Shown here: piece by piece, positions 1 through 10,866 of the stretch
Layout: each line of letters starts with the position of its first letter
Numbering within the stretch: the stretch's first letter is position 1
From: Pseudomonas yamanorum
GTDB taxonomy: Bacteria; Pseudomonadota; Gammaproteobacteria; Pseudomonadales; Pseudomonadaceae
DNA length: 64,000 nt
Assembly (NCBI RefSeq): GCF_900105735.1
Contig: NZ_LT629793.1
Location: 4,774,001-4,838,000 of the forward strand
Reading direction: 5' to 3'
The notes under the pieces: model-generated
Told to the model about the DNA's origin: nothing
Seen by the model: the letters and a program-made list of their open reading frames with translations, nothing else
Database searches by the model: none
Position numbers and translations under genes: made by a program

Positions 1-626
1 ATGAAGATCACCCGGTCGGCGACCTTGCGGGCGAAACCCATTTCGTGGGTCACGCACATCATGGTCATGCCTTCCTGGGCCAGCTGCACCATCACGTCGA
101 GTACTTCGTTGACCATTTCCGGGTCGAGGGCCGAGGTCGGTTCGTCGAACAGCATGACGATCGGGTCCATCGCCAGCGCACGGGCAATCGCCACACGCTG
201 TTGCTGGCCGCCGGAAAGCTGGCCCGGGTGCTTGTGGGCGTGAGCCGACAGGCCGACGCGCTCCAGCAGTTGCAGGCCCTTCTTGGTGGCTTCTTCCTTG
301 CTGCGGCCCAGCACCTTGATCTGCGCGATGGTCAGGTTTTCGGTGATGGTCAGGTGCGGAAACAGCTCGAAGTGCTGGAACACCATGCCGACGCGCGAGC
401 GCAGTTTCGGCAGGTTGGTCTTCGGGTCGGCGATGGAGGTGCCATCAACCACCACATCGCCTTTCTGGAACGGCTCCAGGGCGTTGACGCACTTGATCAG
501 GGTGGATTTGCCCGAGCCGGACGGCCCGCACACCACGATCACTTCGCCTTTTTTAACCTCGGTGCTGCAATCGGTCAGCACCTGGAAGTCGCCATACCAC
601 TTGTTGATATTCTTGATAGAGATCAT
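1..626 (-). CDS. aatP: Acidic amino-acid ABC transporter ATP-binding protein, 3' end outside window
   Basis: This is the ATPase that powers glutamate/aspartate uptake (AatP of Pseudomonas, GltL of enteric bacteria). The visible part has a Walker A motif GPSGSGKST near residue 34, a Q-loop in [10 protein letters not shown], the signature [19 protein letters not shown], Walker [14 protein letters not shown] and the H-loop in [10 protein letters not shown]. The ATG at 626 overlaps the stop of the permease gene upstream as ATGA, which indicates translational coupling. About 208 codons are visible of a family length near 244, so the C terminus lies beyond base 1. The operon position behind two permeases and a binding protein supports the substrate class; the exact substrate is inferred. 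Confidence 0.93.
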   Translation of the reverse strand, partial: MISIKNINKWYGDFQVLTDCSTEVKKGEVIVVCGPSGSGKSTLIKCVNALEPFQKGDVVVDGTSIADPKTNLPKLRSRVGMVFQHFELFPHLTITENLTIAQIKVLGRSKEEATKKGLQLLERVGLSAHAHKHPGQLSGGQQQRVAIARALAMDPIVMLFDEPTSALDPEMVNEVLDVMVQLAQEGMTMMCVTHEMGFARKVADRVIF

Positions 627-1294
627 ACGGCAAACCTTTTTTGCAGACGCTTGACCAGCAGCGAGGCGGAAAAGCTGATGATGAAGTAGACGACACCGGC
701 GAAGATCAGGAACTCATTGGAGCGGCCGATGATGTCGCCGTTGGAGCGGGCGGAGTTGAGGAAATCCACCAGGCCCACGGTGTAGACCAGCGAGGTGTCC
801 TGGAACAGGATGATCGACTGTTGCAGCAGCAACGGGGTCATCTTGCGGAACGCCTGGGGCAGGATGATCAGGCGCATGGTCTGGCCGTAGGTCATGCCCA
901 TGGCCTGCGCGGCGGCCATCTGGCCCTTGGGGATCGACTGCACGCCGGCCCGCACGATCTCGCAGAAGTACGCCGCCTCGAACATCATGAAGGCCACGAC
1001 GCAGGAGGTGAACGCACCGATCGGGGTGTCTTCGCCGGTGATCCAGCGCAGCACGAACGGTACCGCCAGGTAGAACCAGGTGATCACCAACAGCAGCGGG
1101 ATCGAGCGGAAGTAGTTCACGTAGGCGCCGGCCAGGCGCGACAGCAGTTTGCTGGACGACAGGCGCATCAGCGCGAGGATCGTGCCCAGGATGATGCCGC
1201 CGACGACGCCCATGACCATCAACTGCAAGGTCATGACCATGCCGTTCCACAGGCCCGGGATGGCGGGGATGATGCCACTGAAATCGAATTCCAT
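623..1294 (-). CDS. aatM: Acidic amino-acid ABC transporter permease
   Basis: A 223-residue inner-membrane permease of the HisM/GltK family. It has about five hydrophobic segments and the EAA loop seen in the stretch [20 protein letters not shown] (around residues 123-142), which contacts the ATPase. It would form the translocation channel together with the permease encoded just upstream. The start ATG overlaps that gene's stop as TAATG, and its own stop overlaps the ATPase start, so the cluster reads as one tightly coupled transcript. Length is normal for the family. Confidence 0.93.
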   Translation of the reverse strand: MEFDFSGIIPAIPGLWNGMVMTLQLMVMGVVGGIILGTILALMRLSSSKLLSRLAGAYVNYFRSIPLLLVITWFYLAVPFVLRWITGEDTPIGAFTSCVVAFMMFEAAYFCEIVRAGVQSIPKGQMAAAQAMGMTYGQTMRLIILPQAFRKMTPLLLQQSIILFQDTSLVYTVGLVDFLNSARSNGDIIGRSNEFLIFAGVVYFIISFSASLLVKRLQKRFAV

Positions 1295-2040
1295 TATTTA
1301 CCCCCCACGGAGATCAGGCCGGGCACGGCGACTTTCTTCTCGACCACGCGCATCAGCAGCATCAGGCTCATGTTCAGGGTGAAGTAGATCAGCGTGGCCA
1401 GGGTGAAGGCCTCAAACAGGTTGGCCGAGAACTCGGCGGTCTGTTTGGTTTGCGCCAGCAACTCCATCAGGCCGATCAAGGACGCCACGGAGGAGTTCTT
1501 GAAGACGTTGAGGAATTCCGAGGTAAGCGGCGGAATGATGATCCGGTAGGCCTGGGGCAGCAGCACGTTCCAGTAGATCTGCGGCAGCTTGAAGCCCATG
1601 GCGCGCGCGGCGGATTCCTGGCCACGTGGTAACGCCTGGATGCCAGTGCGCACTTGCTCGCACACACGGGCGGCGGTGAACAGGCCCAGGCACACCACAA
1701 CGCTCAGGTAGGCCGAGGTGGTCGGGTTGAGGTCTTGTTTGTACCAGTCTTGCAGGTTCTGCGGCAGCATGTCGGGTATCAGGAAATACCAGATGAACAG
1801 CTGAACCAGCAGCGGCACGTTACGAAACAGTTCCACGTAGCAGGTCGCGATGCCCGATACGATGCGGTTTGGCACGGTGCGCATGACGCCGAGTACGGAG
1901 CCCAGCAGCAAGGCGATAATCCATGCCACGACGGCGATGGCGATGGTCCAGCCCAATCCGGAGATGTACCAGTCGAGATAAGTCTCGCTGCCAACGCCGG
2001 TGGACTTGAAGAATACGCCCCAGTCCCAGTTGTAATTCAT
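1294..2040 (-). CDS. aatQ: Acidic amino-acid ABC transporter permease
   Basis: A 248-residue inner-membrane permease (AatQ/GltJ type), the partner of the following permease. The chosen ATG begins MNYNWDWGVFFKST, the usual start of this family, with GGAG-like sequence just upstream; a longer frame to 2073 has no support. The EAA loop is visible in RGQESAARAMGFKLPQIYWN, followed by the typical VFKNSSVASLIGLMEL segment. The gap of about 190 bp to the binding-protein gene upstream is larger than the other junctions and may hold a processing site or hairpin that lets the binding protein be made in excess. Confidence 0.92.
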   Translation of the reverse strand: MNYNWDWGVFFKSTGVGSETYLDWYISGLGWTIAIAVVAWIIALLLGSVLGVMRTVPNRIVSGIATCYVELFRNVPLLVQLFIWYFLIPDMLPQNLQDWYKQDLNPTTSAYLSVVVCLGLFTAARVCEQVRTGIQALPRGQESAARAMGFKLPQIYWNVLLPQAYRIIIPPLTSEFLNVFKNSSVASLIGLMELLAQTKQTAEFSANLFEAFTLATLIYFTLNMSLMLLMRVVEKKVAVPGLISVGGK

Positions 2041-2234
2041 TAGGGTCTCCCCTCGAGATCGATCGATGTACAAGCACCCGCTTGGGGAAGATCCTTTCCC
2101 GCCCGACGGTGAACGCCAGGCACACGCGATCGGCTCGAAAACCGCCAGGTCGAGTGTTCCAAAATTAAAGCCAGCAGGTAGTAACAGACGCCTGAGGGAG
2201 GTTGGCTCCCTCAGGACATAAGCTTAGTCAGGTA

Positions 2235-3161
2235 TCAGATTTTTACGTCAGGCGCTGGCTTGTCGCTTGGGTTGGCGATCAGATCCTTCACCTTGTCGCT
2301 CATCGGGAAGTTGAGGTTCAGGCCTTTTGGTGGAATCGGGCTCTCGAACCACTTGCTGTAGATCTTGTTGATCTCGCCGGATTTGTACAGGCCGACGATG
2401 GCGTCATCCACGGCCTTCTTGAAGGCTGGGTCGTCTTTGCGAACCATGCACGCGTAGGCTTCGAAGGACTGTGGAGTACCGGTGATGACCCAGTCGTCCG
2501 GCTTCTTGGCCTTGGCTTCTTCACCGGCCAGCAGGGCGTCGTCCATCATGAAGGCGACGGCGCGGCCGCTTTCCAGCATCTGGAAGGATTCACCGTGGTC
2601 CTTGGCGGAGATGACGTTCATGCCCATCTGCTTGTCGGCGTTCATCGCCTTGATGATGCGCTCGGACGTGGTGCCGGCGGTGGTCACGACGTTCTTGCCT
2701 TTGAGGTCAGCGAAATCGCTGTAGGACGGCTTGCCATCCTTGTCTTTCTTGACCAGCAGACGGGTGCCGATTTCGAAGATATTGACGGTGAAGTCGACCT
2801 GCTGGGCGCGTTCGGCGTTGTTGGTGGTGGAGCCGCACTCGATATCCGCGGTGCCGTTCTGGATCAGCGGGATACGGGTTTGCGAGGTGACCAGGTTGTA
2901 CTTGGTCTTCAGGTCGGGTTTGTTCAGGTCTTTTTTCAGGGCTTCAACGATAGCCAGCTGAATGTCGTGGGAGTAGCCCACGGGTTTGCCCGAACCATCC
3001 GCGATATAGGAAAACGGAATGGAGCTGTCGCGGTGAGCGAGAGTGATCGTGCCGGAGTCGTTGATTTTCTTCAGTGTGCCGGTGAGTTCGGCGGCGAAAA
3101 CTGGAGTGCTGATCAGAGCAGCAGCGATAGCTGCGCCCAAGATATGGGGAACGATGCGCAT
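2235..3161 (-). CDS. aatJ: Periplasmic glutamate/aspartate-binding protein
   Basis: A 308-residue solute-binding protein of the SBP_bac_3 family. The start MRIVPHILGAA gives a signal peptide of about 23 residues ending near PVFA, followed by the mature AELTGTLKKI start. The SBP_bac_3 pattern is clear: IPFSYIADGSGKPVGYSHD, the segment IPLIQNGTADIECGSTTNN and VDFTVNIFEIG. It captures acidic amino acids in the periplasm and hands them to the two permeases. The start was chosen over an upstream in-frame ATG because only it gives a signal peptide. It is the first gene of the aat operon. Confidence 0.93.
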   Translation of the reverse strand: MRIVPHILGAAIAAALISTPVFAAELTGTLKKINDSGTITLAHRDSSIPFSYIADGSGKPVGYSHDIQLAIVEALKKDLNKPDLKTKYNLVTSQTRIPLIQNGTADIECGSTTNNAERAQQVDFTVNIFEIGTRLLVKKDKDGKPSYSDFADLKGKNVVTTAGTTSERIIKAMNADKQMGMNVISAKDHGESFQMLESGRAVAFMMDDALLAGEEAKAKKPDDWVITGTPQSFEAYACMVRKDDPAFKKAVDDAIVGLYKSGEINKIYSKWFESPIPPKGLNLNFPMSDKVKDLIANPSDKPAPDVKI

Positions 3162-3450
3162 CAATACTTCCTCGACATTTGTTTTTTTTATGAGACCGGT
3201 TGGTACGGCCACGTTTTTATATAAACAGTTCTGCGAATGCCCATGACGGCTCCTGAGGCGCCTCAGGCAATCGCCTACGAGTGTAGAGCATGAGTCGTGC
3301 CAGACCAGTAATAAAAGGTTAAGGGTATGATTTATATGGAGATTAACTTTGTGTGACGGGATTTTTACCCCGATCTGGTCCGGCAAACCGAATCAGTCGG
3401 GGGGCGGTGTTCGGAAAACCGAATGGCAGGCTGAGCCTGTATCGCCCATG
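3162..3450 (-). promoter_or_regulatory. Leader/promoter region of the aat operon
   Basis: Non-coding stretch between the binding-protein gene and the terminator shared with the receptor gene. It is locally AT-rich (around 3170-3240 and 3300-3350) and must contain the aat promoter. In other Pseudomonas the operon is activated by the AauRS two-component system and RpoN; no unambiguous -24/-12 element could be fixed by eye, so this is an inference from position. Confidence 0.4.
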
Positions 3451-3485
3451 AAAAAGCCCCGGGCGTGTGGCTCCCGGGGCTTTTT
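3451..3485. terminator. Bidirectional intrinsic terminator after the siderophore receptor gene
   Basis: A 13-bp arm running AAAAAGCCCCGGG pairs with CCCGGGGCTTTTT around a 9-base loop. It has A-runs on one side and T-runs on the other, so it can act in both directions. On the minus strand it lies 13 bp past the receptor stop codon. Confidence 0.9.
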
Positions 3486-3497
3486 GGTGTGGCTCTG

Positions 3498-5822
3498 TCA
3501 GAACGTATAGTCCGCCGAGACAACCGCGGCGCGGCCATCGCCGGGCACCGCCCAACCGTTGTTACGGATGCGGGTCAGATACTCCTTGTCGAACAGGTTG
3601 TTGACGTTCAACTGCAGGTTCAGCTGCTTGTTGACCTTGTAGCCGAGCATCGCACGTTGCACCGCATAGCCGGGCGAAGTCGGTGCCCCGGCGGCGCTGA
3701 CCAGGTACTGCTTGGTTTGCGCCGTGATGCCGTAGCCCACCTGGAAGTCGTAAGGCAGGTCGTACACCGTCCAGAGGCTGGCCGCATGTTTGGGGGTGAA
3801 GGTCAGCGGCTCACCTTTCTGCACGTCGAGGCCGGTGGTCGCCAGGGTATAATCGCTGGCGCTGCGCAGCACGCGGGTGTTCAGGTAAGTGTAGTTGGCG
3901 AAGACCTTCCAGCGGTCAGTAAGCTGGCCGCTCAGGCCCAGCGCCACACCATCGGCACGTGCCTTGCCGTCGAGGGTTTGCGTGCCACTGAGGTTGCTCG
4001 GGTCGTTATCGGCGACTTTGTAGTTGGTGCGGTCATTGCGGAAGATTGCGCCGGTCAGCGACAGGGCGTTGTCGAGCAGGTCCCATTTGGTGCCGATCTC
4101 ATAGCTGACGGCGGTTTCCGGGTCGACGTCGCAGTTGTTGGTGGCGATGCTTGAGCTTTTGGCCGGGGTATAGCAACCACCGTTGACGCTGGCTTGGGAC
4201 GGGGTCTTGCTGTTGCCGTAGGCAATATAGAAGCTGCCGTTTTCCACCGGTTTGTAGACCAGCGCCAGGCGGTAGGACGTCAGGTCATCGGCCTGGCCGT
4301 AGCGAGTGCCGGGTGTTTCCACGCCAGTGCTGGAATAGGCATTGGTCACCGAGCTGCCGGCGTTGTGCTCGTAACGCAGGCCGCCGTTGATTTCCCACTG
4401 CGGGTTGAGCTTGAGCGTGTCGAAGGCATAGGCGGCGCGATTGTTCAGCGCGCCGTCAATGTGGGCGGCCCGGGTGAAGTTGACGGGGCCGGACCATTCG
4501 GAGTTCGGGTCGCTGTAGCTGACCGGTGGTGGGACGATGGTGCTGCCGTTGGCGTTGGTCAGCCATTTACCGGTATCCGCCTCGTATTCTTCGCGGCTGA
4601 TAGCGATACCGGTCACCAGCGTGTGGTCGATGAAACCGGTGCTGAAGTGGCTGGTGACGTCGGTCTGGTTGGTGAACATCTTGTTCTGGGTGTTGCGCTC
4701 GTTACCCAGTGAGCCGCCGCTTGGCTGGAAGTAGCCCGGCTGCAGGCCCGCGGCGCAAGGGGCGCCGGTGATCTGGGTGCCGCTGGCCAGACAACCGGTC
4801 AATGCACCTTCGGGACCCGAGGCACGCAGGTCCTGGCGTACCCGCTCGACGCGGGTGAAGTTGCGCACGGACACTGCATCGTTGAAGTCGTGTTCGAGCT
4901 TCAGGCTGAACGAATCCGAGGTGATTTGTTGGTCATTGATGTTGTGGTAGCCGTAGTAGTCGCTCCAACCCACCCCCGGCATGGGCTTGCCGTTGTAGAT
5001 GGGGATTCCGTATTGCGGCGTGTTGTTGTCTTTCTGGTGCTCGAAACTGACGGTGACGCGAGTTGGCGTGCCCATGCCAAAGGCGATAGACGGCGCGATG
5101 CCCCAGCGTTCGTAATCTTCATAGTCGCGCCCCGGTACATCGTTACCGTGGGCCATCAGGTTCAAGCGGAACGCCGTGGTGTCGTTGAGCGTCTGGTTGG
5201 TGTCCAGAGTGGTGCGTTTGTAATTATCGGTGCCAATGCCTGCGCTGATGGTGGTCTTGTCGCGCAATTCTGGCTGCTTGCTCACCAGGTTGATGGTGCC
5301 ACCGACCGCACCGGAACCGGAGTACACCGAGCTCGCCCCGCTGACGACTTCGACCTGTTCCAGGTTGAACGGGTCGGTGCGGCTGTATTGCGCGCTGTCA
5401 CGTACGCCGTCCACGTAGATGTCGCCGCTGGCGGAAAAGCCGCGCAGGTTGATGCTGTCGCCATACCCGCTGCCACCTTCGCCGGCCCCGAACGTGATGC
5501 CCGGCACGGTGCTGAGCACGTCGCGCAGGGTCAGCAGGTTCTGGTCATGAATGACTTCCTTGGGCACAACCGTGATGGTCTGCGGCGTGTCGCGCAGGGC
5601 CTCGGTGTACTTGGGGGATGAAGGAGCCACAGGGTTGTAGACGCTCTGGCTTGGGGCCTGACCTTCGATGCTGGTCGCGCCGAGCTGGATGACGCCTGTG
5701 TTGTCATCTGGTGCGGTCTCCGCCGCATAACTGAATCCTCCTTGCGCAGCCACTGCCAAACCCACTGCCGACGCGAGCAAATGCCGCGATGAAAGGGGGG
5801 CAGAACTGATCCCGGTAGTCAT
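3498..5822 (-). CDS. TonB-dependent catecholate siderophore receptor (Fiu/PiuA type)
   Basis: A 774-residue outer-membrane receptor. The chosen start MTTGISSAPLSSRHLLASAV gives a long signal peptide ending near SYAAETAP; the upstream in-frame extension is not signal-like. A plug domain follows: ALRDTPQTITVVPKEVI, TLRDVLSTVPGITFGAGEGG, INLRGFSASGDIYVDGVRD and VEVVSGASSVYSGSGAVGGTI. The beta-barrel ends in LFDKEYLTRI and a terminal aromatic, DYTF. The sequence most resembles Fiu and PiuA, which import monomeric catechol-iron complexes; the substrate is inferred. It is divergent from the Sel1 gene, and the intergenic region has a weak Fur-box-like sequence. Confidence 0.9.
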   Translation of the reverse strand: MTTGISSAPLSSRHLLASAVGLAVAAQGGFSYAAETAPDDNTGVIQLGATSIEGQAPSQSVYNPVAPSSPKYTEALRDTPQTITVVPKEVIHDQNLLTLRDVLSTVPGITFGAGEGGSGYGDSINLRGFSASGDIYVDGVRDSAQYSRTDPFNLEQVEVVSGASSVYSGSGAVGGTINLVSKQPELRDKTTISAGIGTDNYKRTTLDTNQTLNDTTAFRLNLMAHGNDVPGRDYEDYERWGIAPSIAFGMGTPTRVTVSFEHQKDNNTPQYGIPIYNGKPMPGVGWSDYYGYHNINDQQITSDSFSLKLEHDFNDAVSVRNFTRVERVRQDLRASGPEGALTGCLASGTQITGAPCAAGLQPGYFQPSGGSLGNERNTQNKMFTNQTDVTSHFSTGFIDHTLVTGIAISREEYEADTGKWLTNANGSTIVPPPVSYSDPNSEWSGPVNFTRAAHIDGALNNRAAYAFDTLKLNPQWEINGGLRYEHNAGSSVTNAYSSTGVETPGTRYGQADDLTSYRLALVYKPVENGSFYIAYGNSKTPSQASVNGGCYTPAKSSSIATNNCDVDPETAVSYEIGTKWDLLDNALSLTGAIFRNDRTNYKVADNDPSNLSGTQTLDGKARADGVALGLSGQLTDRWKVFANYTYLNTRVLRSASDYTLATTGLDVQKGEPLTFTPKHAASLWTVYDLPYDFQVGYGITAQTKQYLVSAAGAPTSPGYAVQRAMLGYKVNKQLNLQLNVNNLFDKEYLTRIRNNGWAVPGDGRAAVVSADYTF

Positions 5823-5858
5823 TGAGTTATCTCTTGTTGGTGTTAGTGAGATGCGATC

Positions 5859-5877
5859 GTAATTGATAAGCGATCTC
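5859..5877. promoter_or_regulatory. Candidate Fur box
   Basis: The 19-mer GTAATTGATAAGCGATCTC matches about 12 of 19 positions of the classical Fur consensus. It lies 37 bp upstream of the receptor start, where an iron-repressed operator is expected. The match is moderate. Confidence 0.4.
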
Positions 5878-5906
5878 AAATGTAATACTTTGTAACCAAA
5901 TAAATC

Positions 5907-5948
5907 ATGAAACTTTTTGCGGTCCTTGATCGCTACTCGGGGCAGTAA
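5907..5948 (+). CDS. Possible 13-codon leader ORF coupled to the Sel1 gene
   Basis: A small frame, MKLFAVLDRYSGQ, whose TAA stop overlaps the ATG of the Sel1 gene as TAATG. The Sel1 gene has no good ribosome-binding site of its own (CTCGGGGCAGTA precedes it), so coupling from this frame would explain how it is translated. It could equally be the remnant of a deleted upstream gene, or chance. No homology is recognised. Confidence 0.25.
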   Translation: MKLFAVLDRYSGQ

Positions 5949-6670
5949 TGCAGATTGCGCAGCCAGGCAGCGAGCCGTCCGACATCGGTGAAAATCCGCG
6001 CGCCTATGTGCGGTGGGTGATGCATGCCGCGCAACTGGGTGATGCGGATGCACAGGCGACCCTGGCCCAGCTGCTGCTTGACGGCCGGGGCGTGCAGAAG
6101 GATGAGGCGCTGGCGCTAAGCTGGTTTCGCATTGCCGCACGGCAGCGCCACCCCATGGCGATCAACATGATCGGGCGCTGCCTGGAGAATGGCTGGGGGT
6201 GCGAAATTGACTGGGTCGATGCCGCGCAGCATTACCGCAAGGCTGCCGATCTGGGGCTGGATTGGGGCTTGTATAACTACGGCCAGTTGCTGACCCGCGG
6301 TCGGGGTGTAGAGCAGGACCTTGTCGCGGCGTATGAGCTGTTTCGCCAGGCGGCGGCCAAGGGGCATGCCAAGTCGATGAACCTGGTGGGGCGGTTCCAC
6401 CATGAAGGCGTCGTGGTGCCCAAGGATATTCAACTGGCGCGGCAGTGGTATCAGCGTTCCGCCGAGGCCGGGGATTTTCGTGGGCAATACAACCACGCCG
6501 CGGAGCTGGCGGAAGATGGCGACGAGAAGCAGGCCTGCCTATGGCTGGAGCGGGCACTTGCGACGGCTACACCGGGCTTTCTGCAGGCGGCTTATCCGGT
6601 GCTGGTGAGCTCCGCCTTCTCCGGTATTCGTGAAATGGGCCTGCGTTATCAGCGCCATCTCCAGGCATGA
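5948..6670 (+). CDS. Sel1-like (TPR) repeat protein
   Basis: A 240-residue solenoid protein with about five Sel1-type repeats. Examples are AQLGDADAQATLAQLLLDGRGVQKDEALALSWF, AARQRHPMAINMIGRCLENGW and AAKGHAKSMNLVGRFHHEGVVVPKD. No signal peptide is seen, so it is probably cytoplasmic. In several Pseudomonas such a gene accompanies the PiuA-type receptor and the 2-oxoglutarate dioxygenase PiuC; here the receptor is adjacent but PiuC is missing between them. Its function is unknown; a protein-protein scaffold role in siderophore uptake is only an inference from context. Confidence 0.8.
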   Translation: MQIAQPGSEPSDIGENPRAYVRWVMHAAQLGDADAQATLAQLLLDGRGVQKDEALALSWFRIAARQRHPMAINMIGRCLENGWGCEIDWVDAAQHYRKAADLGLDWGLYNYGQLLTRGRGVEQDLVAAYELFRQAAAKGHAKSMNLVGRFHHEGVVVPKDIQLARQWYQRSAEAGDFRGQYNHAAELAEDGDEKQACLWLERALATATPGFLQAAYPVLVSSAFSGIREMGLRYQRHLQA

Positions 6671-6706
6671 AAAAGCCCCTGGACCTTTCGGTGCAGGGGC
6701 TATTTT
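6671..6706. terminator. Intrinsic terminator between the Sel1 gene and glpD
   Basis: AGCCCCTG pairs with CAGGGGCT around a 12-base loop and is followed by TATTTTA, with an A-run on the other side. It lies between convergent genes and probably serves both. Confidence 0.8.
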
Positions 6707-6718
6707 ACAGCGGGTCGA

Positions 6719-8257
6719 TCAAGCGGCTTCGATTTTGCCGCGATTGTGCTCAACCTTGGACAGGTAGCGTTGTACGTTTTCCTGTTCTTCCGGCGTGGTG
6801 AACAGGCCCAGCTTGCTGCGGCGCCACAGGATGTCCTGGGGCTGCGTGGCCCATTCTTCAGCGCACAGGTAGTCGACTTCGCGGGTGTACAGGCCGCCAC
6901 CGAGGTGGTCGCCCATGTCTGCCAGCGACTGCACGCCTTCCAGCAGACGCCAGGTGCGGCTGCCGTAAGTGGTGGACCAACGGCGGGCAATCTCGCTTGG
7001 CACCCAGTCGTACTTGCTGCGAATCGCATCGGCCAGAGCTTCTGGCGTGCTCATATTTTCGCCGCCGGGCAGGGTGGCCGCAGCCGTCCAGCCTGGGCGC
7101 ATCTGCGTGAAGTACGGTGCCAACTGCGCCATCGCCGACTCAGCCAGCTTGCGGTAGGTGGTCAGCTTGCCGCCAAACACCGACAGCAACGGCGCCTCGC
7201 CCGAGGTGCCCGACAGCGCCAGGGTGTAGTCGCGGGTCACGGCCGACGGGTTGTCGGATTCGTCGTTGCACAGCGGGCGCACGCCGGAATAGGTGTGCAC
7301 GATGTCATCGCGGCTCAGCTGCTTCTTGAAATGCGCATTGACCACATTGAGCATGTAGTCGGTCTCACCTTCAGTAATCGCCACTTTCGCCGGGTCGCCG
7401 GTGTATTCGCGGTCGGTGGTGCCGATGATGGTCAGGTGATTCAGGTATGGAATGGTGAAGACGATGCGCTGGTCTTCGTTCTGCAGGATGTGCGCGTGGG
7501 CGCCTTCATACAGCTTCGGCACGATCAGGTGGCTGCCCTGGATCAGGCGGATGCCGTAAGGCGAATCCAGCTTCAAGTCATCCTTGATGAACTTGGCGAC
7601 CCATGGGCCGGCTGCGTTCACCAGTGCCCGGGCGCGGATCGAGAACAGGCTGCCGTCGGCGCGTTCCATGTTCATTTCCCACAGGCCTTTGCTGCGGTGC
7701 GCGCTGACGCAACGGGTCTGGGTGTGGATATGCGCACCCTTTTCCCGCGCGGCCATGGCGTTGAGTACTACGAGGCGGGCGTCGTCGACCCAGCAATCGG
7801 AGTATTCGAAGCCTTTGGTGATTTCGCTTTTCAGCGGGCTGTCGGGACCGAACTTGAGGCTCTTGGAACCTTCGAGTTTTTCCCGCTTGCCCAGGTGGTC
7901 ATACAGGAAGAGGCCGGCGCGAATCATCCACGCTGGGCGCAGGTGCGGGCGGTGTGGCAATACAAAGCGCATCTGCTTGACGATGTGCGGGGCCTTGGCC
8001 AACAGCACCTCACGTTCAGCCAGGGCTTCGCGCACCAGGCGGAATTCGTAATGCTCCAAATAACGCAGGCCACCGTGGATCAGCTTGCTGCTGGCGGAGG
8101 AGGTGTGGCTGGCCAGGTCGTCCTTTTCGCAAAGGAATACCGACAAACCGCGACCGGCTGCGTCTGCTGCAATGCCGACGCCATTGATCCCGCCACCGAT
8201 AACGGCGACGTCATAGACTTCGGCAAGCGGTGTGGCAGGCAAGGTAGAAGGGTTCAT
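6719..8257 (-). CDS. glpD: Aerobic glycerol-3-phosphate dehydrogenase
   Basis: A 512-residue FAD-dependent, membrane-associated enzyme that oxidises glycerol-3-phosphate to dihydroxyacetone phosphate and passes electrons to quinone. The Rossmann motif DVAVIGGGINGVGIA lies near residue 16. The FAD-binding ASSKLIHGGLRYLEHYEF stretch, the RARALVNAAGPW segment and the STTYGSRTWRLLEG C-terminal region are family hallmarks. The start MNPSTLPATP was chosen over an upstream extension because it matches the usual N terminus. A GlpR-like operator lies 33-62 bp upstream, so it is expected to be induced by glycerol-3-phosphate. Confidence 0.96.
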   Translation of the reverse strand: MNPSTLPATPLAEVYDVAVIGGGINGVGIAADAAGRGLSVFLCEKDDLASHTSSASSKLIHGGLRYLEHYEFRLVREALAEREVLLAKAPHIVKQMRFVLPHRPHLRPAWMIRAGLFLYDHLGKREKLEGSKSLKFGPDSPLKSEITKGFEYSDCWVDDARLVVLNAMAAREKGAHIHTQTRCVSAHRSKGLWEMNMERADGSLFSIRARALVNAAGPWVAKFIKDDLKLDSPYGIRLIQGSHLIVPKLYEGAHAHILQNEDQRIVFTIPYLNHLTIIGTTDREYTGDPAKVAITEGETDYMLNVVNAHFKKQLSRDDIVHTYSGVRPLCNDESDNPSAVTRDYTLALSGTSGEAPLLSVFGGKLTTYRKLAESAMAQLAPYFTQMRPGWTAAATLPGGENMSTPEALADAIRSKYDWVPSEIARRWSTTYGSRTWRLLEGVQSLADMGDHLGGGLYTREVDYLCAEEWATQPQDILWRRSKLGLFTTPEEQENVQRYLSKVEHNRGKIEAA

Positions 8258-8289
8258 CGGCTGGCCTCGCAATCTTTTTCGTATTGGAA

Positions 8290-8319
8290 TTCGAACATAA
8301 ATGTTCATTTGCGAAAATG
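8290..8319. promoter_or_regulatory. GlpR-type operator before glpD
   Basis: The segment contains TTCGAACATAAATGTTC and TTTGCGAAAATG. On the glpD strand it reads with the TTCG/CGAA and ATGAACATTTATG elements typical of GlpR operators known from E. coli. It lies just upstream of glpD. The match was made by eye to the known pattern. Confidence 0.6.
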
Positions 8320-8430
8320 GTAGCTTATAAACGCAGGCACAGCCAGCCTGCTTCGATTGAAAATACTGATCGAAGGGCGAAGAAAGGAAAATTTGTGTAC
8401 ATCAGGGGGCAGGACACCCCCTGTATAGGC

Positions 8431-9186
8431 TTACACCACTTCCAGCCGAATCTTGTGCTGATTCAGCAACTGCACCAGTGCCGGGACCGGTTGCTGATCG
8501 GTGACTAAACAATCAATCAAACTGATCGGTCCCAGGCGAATCATGGCGTTGCGCCCGAATTTGCTGGAGTCCGCCGCCAGGATCACCTTGCGCGCATTGG
8601 CAATGATCGCCTGGGAAACCCGTACTTCCTGGTAATCGAAGTCCAACAGGCTGCCGTCTTCATCGATACCGCTGATACCCACCAAGGCAAAATCGACCTT
8701 GAACTGGTTGATAAAGTCGACGCTGGCCTGGCCTACCACGCCGCCGTCACGGCGCACGTTGCCGCCGGTCAGGAGTACGTCGAAGTCGTCTTTGGCACTC
8801 AGCATCATGGCGACGTTGAGGTTATTGGTGATGATTTTCAGGTGGCTGTGGTTAAGCAGCGCCCGGGCAATCGATTCGGTGGTGGTACCGATGTTGATGA
8901 ACAGCGAGGCGTGATCGGGGATTTGCGCGGCGATGGCTTCGCCGATGCGCTGTTTCTCGTCGCGCATCTGGTCGGCCCGCATGGCGTATGCGGTGTTTTC
9001 AACGCTGGAGTCATAGGCTGCGCCGCCGTGGTAGCGGCGCAACAGATTGGCTTCCGCCAGTTGATTGATATCGCGGCGGATGGTTTGCGGGGTGACAACA
9101 AAGAGCTGCGCCATTTCCTCGATACTCACATAGCCGCGTTCGCGAACCAGTTCGAGGATTTGTTGCTGGCGGGGAGGCAGATTCAT
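8431..9186 (-). CDS. glpR: DeoR-family glycerol regulon repressor
   Basis: A 251-residue repressor of the glp genes. It begins [42 protein letters not shown], a DeoR-type helix-turn-helix covering about residues 3-55. The sugar-phosphate sensor domain follows, with [14 protein letters not shown] and [15 protein letters not shown]. The start was set at the family-typical MNLPPRQ rather than an in-frame ATG 36 bases earlier. It lies between glpK and glpD; glycerol-3-phosphate is the expected inducer. Confidence 0.95.
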   Translation of the reverse strand: MNLPPRQQQILELVRERGYVSIEEMAQLFVVTPQTIRRDINQLAEANLLRRYHGGAAYDSSVENTAYAMRADQMRDEKQRIGEAIAAQIPDHASLFINIGTTTESIARALLNHSHLKIITNNLNVAMMLSAKDDFDVLLTGGNVRRDGGVVGQASVDFINQFKVDFALVGISGIDEDGSLLDFDYQEVRVSQAIIANARKVILAADSSKFGRNAMIRLGPISLIDCLVTDQQPVPALVQLLNQHKIRLEVV

Positions 9187-9280
9187 GGTGCGTCCTTTGG
9201 GCTGCCGTAAAAAGTGGCCCATGATGACGCAGGAATCTGCTCCCTGCCAGTTACAACCCTATGTGGGTCCAGCGCTTGGC

Positions 9281-10816
<1,536 letters not shown>

Positions 10817-10866
10817 TCAGTAAACAGCCTGGGCCGCAAAGGGGCAGTACTGCCCAGGCTATCGCA

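Noticed and set aside
2235..3386. Longer start for the acidic amino-acid binding protein
   Set aside because: The extension covers the promoter region and destroys the signal peptide that starts at 3161.
3498..6140. 880-codon version of the siderophore receptor
   Set aside because: The extra N terminus crosses the intergenic region into the opposite-strand Sel1 gene; the 5822 start gives a signal peptide.
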